Source: an uncultured Prevotella sp.
GTDB lineage: Bacteria > Bacteroidota > Bacteroidia > Bacteroidales > Bacteroidaceae
DNA: 9,270 nt
Assembly (NCBI GenBank): GCA_900765465.1
Contig: CAAFRM010000003.1
Coordinates: forward strand, 1-9,270
Reading direction: 5' to 3'
Program-made: the position numbers and the translations under genes
Shown: positions 6,133 through 9,270 of the stretch, piece after piece
Numbering within the stretch: position 1 is the stretch's first letter
Layout: each line of letters begins with the position of its first letter
Notes under the pieces: generated by a model
Database searches by the model: none
What the model was told of the DNA's origin: nothing
Seen by the model: only the letters and a program-made list of their open reading frames with translations

Positions 6133-7050
6133 CTACTTCCCAACCACAATTTCCTTGCCTTGTACTGCGGCTGCCGCTTCCTGCATCGCCCAGTTCCATT
6201 CTCCCTGCAATGGGTTGATATTCATTGGCTTGGTCTGGCTTTCCTTGATGAAAGTATTGGTGTTGCGGTTGGCAAATTCAGCCTGAATGAGGCAATATTT
6301 TATCTTTTCTTTTCTTGCTCTCTCTATGAGGCTCTTCAGCTGGGCAGCACTCGGCTCCCTGCCTTCCTCCTCAATGGTCAACTGCTCCAACTGGTAATCA
6401 CGGGCGAAGTAGGTGAGGATAGGGTGATAGATTACAAACTTGCGAACCAGCTCAGGATGATCCTTGAAACCCTTTCTGATGGTGCTGTCTCGCTTGTCGA
6501 TGATCTTCTGCAGCGACAGATAGTTCTTCTCAAAGAATGCCTTGTTCTTCGGCTCCAGATTGCAGAGTGCCTTGAGGATGTTGCTCGCGATGATGCGGGC
6601 ATTCTGGCAACTCATCCAGACATGCGGGTCGATGTTGCCGCCCGGCGTCTTGGCAGGCTTGATACCTGCGGATGTATCTATCACCTTCATATCCGGAGCA
6701 TTGTCCTGCAGCTTCTTCATCCAGGTCTGTTCAAAACCGATGCTGCCCACCTTCAGATAGAGGGCACTCTTCGAGAGTTCCATCATCTGTTCGGCGTATG
6801 GCTCGTAAGTCTCCGGGTTGTTGCCGTTGGATACCATCACGTTGACATCCACCTTGTTTTCGGCAATCTTATCCACGAAATACTTGTAGGGCGGGATGGT
6901 CACGGTAACCATAGGCTTCTCTGAACCAAATGTCTTCCCCGATTCAGCCTGTTTCTGAGGCGTGCCCTTGCATCCGGCAAGAAATCCGCCTAATATTCCC
7001 CCTAATATAATAAGGTATAGAAACCTCTTCATATATTCAAATCTCTTCAT
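6133..7050 (-). CDS. metal ABC transporter substrate-binding lipoprotein (ZnuA/TroA-like)
   Basis: This 305-residue protein (299 if the second start at 7032 is used) is a cluster A-I solute-binding protein for Zn, Mn or Fe. A lipoprotein signal ends in the lipobox LAGC with Cys27. With the 7032 start the signal is a standard 20 residues, and I favour that start. Family landmarks are VTIPPYKYFVDKIA (50-63), NPETYEP (78-84), DPHVWMS (141-147), YHPILTYFA (208-216) and INPLQGEW (278-285). The predicted metal ligands are Glu80, His143, His209 and a residue near Gln256/Glu258. The usual first His is Glu80, and the usual late Asp of DPLG is Asn279. It lies 21 nt after the YqaA-like gene and 54 nt before the ATPase, with no terminator, so it is probably in one operon. 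The exact metal cannot be assigned. Confidence 0.9.
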   Translation of the reverse strand: MKRFEYMKRFLYLIILGGILGGFLAGCKGTPQKQAESGKTFGSEKPMVTVTIPPYKYFVDKIAENKVDVNVMVSNGNNPETYEPYAEQMMELSKSALYLKVGSIGFEQTWMKKLQDNAPDMKVIDTSAGIKPAKTPGGNIDPHVWMSCQNARIIASNILKALCNLEPKNKAFFEKNYLSLQKIIDKRDSTIRKGFKDHPELVRKFVIYHPILTYFARDYQLEQLTIEEEGREPSAAQLKSLIERARKEKIKYCLIQAEFANRNTNTFIKESQTKPMNINPLQGEWNWAMQEAAAAVQGKEIVVGK

Positions 7051-7068
7051 ATATTCAAATCTCTTTAT
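7025..7068. repeat. 18-bp tandem repeat duplicating a start codon
   Basis: CTCTTCATATATTCAAAT occurs perfectly at 7025-7042 and 7043-7060, and a third partial copy (CTCTTTAT) runs to 7068. Each full copy carries CAT, so on the minus strand there are two in-frame ATG codons, at 7050 and 7032, and the protein begins MKRFEYMKRFLY. In the third copy the equivalent codon is ATA. The purine-rich AAGAG ahead of each ATG is copied too. Confidence 0.92.
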
Positions 7069-7071
7069 GTT

Positions 7072-7524
7072 TTAAACGATGAAACTCAGGCCATATACCA
7101 GCAAAACATATCTCAGCACTTTTCCAATGGTGATGCTGATGGTAGAGATGATGATGTTGGCTCTGGTCAGACCCAATACGATGGTGATGGCGCTTCCCAA
7201 TATCGGGATGAAGGCGAAGAAGCCCATCCAGGCACCACGACCTGCCATGAATCTTTCAGCCTGGTCGAGTTTCTCTTTCTTTACGTGCAGATATTTCTCT
7301 ATCCACTCCATCTTTCCGAGTCTTCCCACGCCATAATTAAACAGTGAGCCCAGCACGTTTCCTATGCTGCCATATATCACGAGCGGAATCGGGTCCAATC
7401 CTGCCGCCTGCAAGCCCGACATCACCACCTCACTGCTGAAGGGGAAGAAACTGCCGGCAAGAAAAGCGGACACAAACATGCCCCAATAGCCCCAGTTGAT
7501 TAAAAAGTCTATAATGTAACTCAT
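7072..7524 (-). CDS. YqaA/DedA-like small membrane protein (VTT domain)
   Basis: This 150-residue membrane protein resembles the YqaA branch of the DedA/SNARE-associated Golgi (VTT) superfamily. The N-terminus has NWGYWGMFVSAFLAGSFFPF (10-29) followed by SSEVVM, a typical re-entrant first hairpin. The middle has a soluble-looking basic helix (about 70-92). FFAFIPILGSAITIVLGLTR near residues 102-121 matches the family's second re-entrant motif. DedA relatives help recycle lipid carriers such as undecaprenyl phosphate or scramble lipids; the role of the short YqaA type is not established. The start at 7524 is 6 nt after the stop of the upstream 320-residue membrane protein, and the stop is 21 nt before the lipoprotein start, so translation and transcription are probably coupled across this block. 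Confidence 0.85.
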   Translation of the reverse strand: MSYIIDFLINWGYWGMFVSAFLAGSFFPFSSEVVMSGLQAAGLDPIPLVIYGSIGNVLGSLFNYGVGRLGKMEWIEKYLHVKKEKLDQAERFMAGRGAWMGFFAFIPILGSAITIVLGLTRANIIISTISITIGKVLRYVLLVYGLSFIV

Positions 7525-7530
7525 TGAATA

Positions 7531-8493
7531 TTATATGTTTATCGCCTGCATCAGTATCGTTTCAGGGATGAAAATATTATATAATAAAATCAGTACCACG
7601 ATAACCAGCATCGAGATAAACATGATGTTCGTAATCTTACCACGGGTGAAGGTGATGAAGTGAGCCACGAGTGGCGCTGTATTCACAATCATGATGCCGC
7701 CGAGCTCCTTGATATGCTGAGGCTGCAGTATGATGAATGCCAGACTCACGAAGTTCACCATGGTGAAGGTGTCGTAGATCATTCTCGTGCGAATCTTGTC
7801 GGCGTATGACGTGTGCAGGAAGTGGATGGAACCGATGACGCCCAGGATGGTGAGGAACACCAGATTCACTACCTCATGGTCGGTAACCTGCGAATAGTCG
7901 AACAGTTCCTTGTAGTTCACGAACTCTAGAAAATGGTTTGCCAGACCCTGCATATTGTCGGTGTAGGCATAGTAACCCGCTGAGAACCAGTAGGGCATCA
8001 CCACACCGATGATAGATGCAAAGAAGTTGCGGATGCTGAATGAATTGGTGAATACCATCATCATCAGCCAGAGTACAGGCAGGAAATAGCCTATCTGGAT
8101 GAAGACCATCGAGGCGAGGCCGATGCAGAAGAAGGCATAGAAAGTCCAGCCCGACGACTGCTTGTCCTGATAGCCGTTCCAGATGATGAGATAGAAGGCG
8201 ATGAAGCACATCGTCACGATGCTTGCCTTGAACGATGGCGCAGGCAGACTGGTCATGGTGATGAATACCAGGAAACTGCACGAAACCATGCGGCTGTAGG
8301 TGCGCATCAGGGAATTATGGTTGTTGAGCTCTACCATCAGCAGGGTAGAGATGATGGTAAAGGCAAACTGTACCCAGATATTGGATACCAAAAAACCTAC
8401 AGCAACCCATACCAAGGCGGCAAGGGTTGCTGTGATAGGTAAAGCGTAGCGGCTTGACGCTACTTTATTTTGAAAAGTTTTCTTTCTTAACAT
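7531..8493 (-). CDS. polytopic membrane protein, about ten spans, unrecognised
   Basis: This is a 320-residue, very hydrophobic protein with a short basic cytoplasmic N-terminus (MLRKKTFQNK) and about ten predicted membrane spans. They cover roughly 18-37, 40-57, 69-85, 90-107, 115-150 (two), 155-175, 210-229, 245-262, 268-286 and 290-315. A polar loop around residues 176-209 (YTDNMQGLANHFLEFVNYKELFDYSQ in part) is the largest soluble piece. I cannot name it securely; size and layout recall Bacteroidetes membrane families of unknown function such as DUF6427, a weak guess. It sits 100 nt after purD and 6 nt before the YqaA-like gene. Because the metal importer genes downstream lack a permease, a role as membrane partner can be asked, but I see no ZnuB-like sequence features. 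Confidence 0.85.
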   Translation of the reverse strand: MLRKKTFQNKVASSRYALPITATLAALVWVAVGFLVSNIWVQFAFTIISTLLMVELNNHNSLMRTYSRMVSCSFLVFITMTSLPAPSFKASIVTMCFIAFYLIIWNGYQDKQSSGWTFYAFFCIGLASMVFIQIGYFLPVLWLMMMVFTNSFSIRNFFASIIGVVMPYWFSAGYYAYTDNMQGLANHFLEFVNYKELFDYSQVTDHEVVNLVFLTILGVIGSIHFLHTSYADKIRTRMIYDTFTMVNFVSLAFIILQPQHIKELGGIMIVNTAPLVAHFITFTRGKITNIMFISMLVIVVLILLYNIFIPETILMQAINI

Positions 8494-8506
8494 CTATATT
8501 AGTGTT

Positions 8507-8592
8507 TAGTGATTAATGTTTAATTTTTACTTCTGAAGTAAACGATAAGGCATCTGCCTAATTAATCATTAATCACTACTAATTAAACATTA
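8507..8592. repeat. competing inverted repeats after purD
   Basis: TAGTGATTAATG (8507-8518) is perfectly complementary to CATTAATCACTA (8567-8578). The overlapping TAATGTTTAAT (8514-8524) is complementary to ATTAAACATTA (8582-8592), so the two stems exclude each other. Between them lie the near-palindrome TTACTTCTGAAGTAA (8527-8541) and a small AGGCATCTGCCT hairpin (8548-8559). The gap is very AT-rich and low in complexity, so chance contributes. No strong T-tract terminator is present. It could weaken or process the transcript between purD and the membrane protein. Confidence 0.6.
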
Positions 8593-8593
8593 C

Positions 8594-9270
8594 TTAAAGG
8601 TCCTGTCCGATATCAGAACGGAAGTACTTGTCGGTGAACTGAATCTTCTGTGCCTCGGCAAAGCTCTTCTTCAAGGCTTCTTCCTTGTCCTTGCCGTAGC
8701 TGCTTACGCAGATGACACGACCACCATTGGTTACTATCTCGCCATCCTTCATCGCTGTGCCCGAGTGGAATACCACAGAGCCTTCCACGTCGTTGATACC
8801 CTTGATAGGATAGCCCTTCTTGTAAGCCTCTGGATAACCGCCGCTTACTAGCATTACGCAGACTGCAGCACGCTCGTCAAACTCGATGCTGCGCTTGTCC
8901 AAATCGCCGGCAGCTACACCCTCGAAGAGATCCACGATGTCACTCTTCAGGCGGAGCATCACGCTCTCAGTCTCTGGGTCGCCCATACGACAGTTGTACT
9001 CAATCACCATTGGCTCGCCCTCTACGTTGATCAAGCCGAAGAAGATGAAGCCCTTGTAGTCGATGTTCTCCTCGGCAAGACCCTCAACGGTAGGACGGAT
9101 GATGCGCTCATCCACCTTCTGCATCCACTCCTTGGTAGCGAATGGCACAGGGGTAACACTACCCATACCGCCGGTGTTCAAACCGGTATCGTGCTCGCCG
9201 ATGCGCTTGTAATCCTTAGCCTCAGGCAGAATCTTGTAGTTCTTGCCGTCGGTCAATACGAATACAGAGC
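8594..9270 (-). CDS. purD: phosphoribosylamine-glycine ligase, C-terminal part (runs off window)
   Basis: This is the last 224 residues of GAR synthetase, which joins glycine to phosphoribosylamine using ATP in the second step of purine synthesis in the cytoplasm. The frame stays open to the window edge (SVFVLTDGKNY), so the usual length of about 420 implies roughly 200 residues lie outside. The visible part holds the end of the ATP-grasp domain: DTGLNTGGMG (27-36 of the visible fragment), GFIFFGLI (73-80) and the metal-binding EYNCRMGDPET (90-100, Glu90 and Asn92). The C-terminal domain follows, with VSGGYPEAYKKGYP and TNGGRVICVSS. The TTG at 9256 is an internal Leu, not a start. The stop is TAA at 8594. 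It is intact where visible and looks like a normal housekeeping copy. Confidence 0.97.
   Translation of the reverse strand, partial: SVFVLTDGKNYKILPEAKDYKRIGEHDTGLNTGGMGSVTPVPFATKEWMQKVDERIIRPTVEGLAEENIDYKGFIFFGLINVEGEPMVIEYNCRMGDPETESVMLRLKSDIVDLFEGVAAGDLDKRSIEFDERAAVCVMLVSGGYPEAYKKGYPIKGINDVEGSVVFHSGTAMKDGEIVTNGGRVICVSSYGKDKEEALKKSFAEAQKIQFTDKYFRSDIGQDL

Noticed and set aside
5377..6924. Long plus-strand open frames opposite the ATPase and lipoprotein genes (5377-6036 and 6124-6924)
   Set aside because: They are antisense to two genes with complete, well-known motifs, and their translations show no domain features.
8527..8541. TTACTTCTGAAGTAA as an intrinsic terminator after purD
   Set aside because: The stem is short and AT-rich, the loop is minimal, and only a weak T-run follows, so it is not listed as a terminator.
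9254..9256. TTG as a possible start giving a 220-residue purD
   Set aside because: The frame continues to the window edge with conserved GAR synthetase sequence (SVFVL), so the TTG is an internal leucine codon.

Overview
The window looks like chromosome from a Bacteroidales bacterium, most likely a Prevotella/Segatella relative. The evidence is a 1144-residue DUF2723/GT117 membrane protein of the Bacteroidetes type, a TATCTTTG -7 promoter box (the Bacteroidetes primary sigma factor consensus is TAnnTTTG), a small Lys-rich 'LAGS' peptide of a kind common in Prevotella, and few Shine-Dalgarno sequences. I see no transposase, integrase, phage gene, rRNA, tRNA or CRISPR array. Most of the window reads as ordinary core genome.

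Layout: positions 4-171 hold a 55-residue peptide gene, the only plus-strand gene. Two hairpins follow (194-223 and 230-264); the second is a bidirectional terminator serving both this gene and the convergent minus-strand block. All remaining genes are on the minus strand. In transcription order (right to left) they are: the 3' part of purD (purine synthesis, running off the right edge), a 320-residue polytopic membrane protein, a YqaA/DedA-like small membrane protein, a ZnuA/TroA-like metal-binding lipoprotein, a ZnuC-like ATPase, the large GT117 glycosyltransferase with its own promoter and terminator, a NodB-type polysaccharide deacetylase, and a 247-residue protein I do not recognise.

How the genes may work together: the middle block (5362-8493) is closely spaced and likely one transcript. 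It contains two of the three parts of a metal ABC importer, the lipoprotein and the ATPase, but no recognisable ZnuB-type permease. The GT117 protein and the deacetylase both suggest envelope or glycan modification, but a terminator separates them, so joint transcription would need read-through.

The most unusual structure is not a gene. At four gene boundaries a short sequence (7, 16-17, 18 or 23 bp period) is tandemly duplicated across the start or stop codon. One of these is a heptamer array just inside the ATPase reading frame, where loss or gain of one unit would abolish translation. Another duplicates the start codon of the metal-binding lipoprotein. I found no convincing new multi-gene system.
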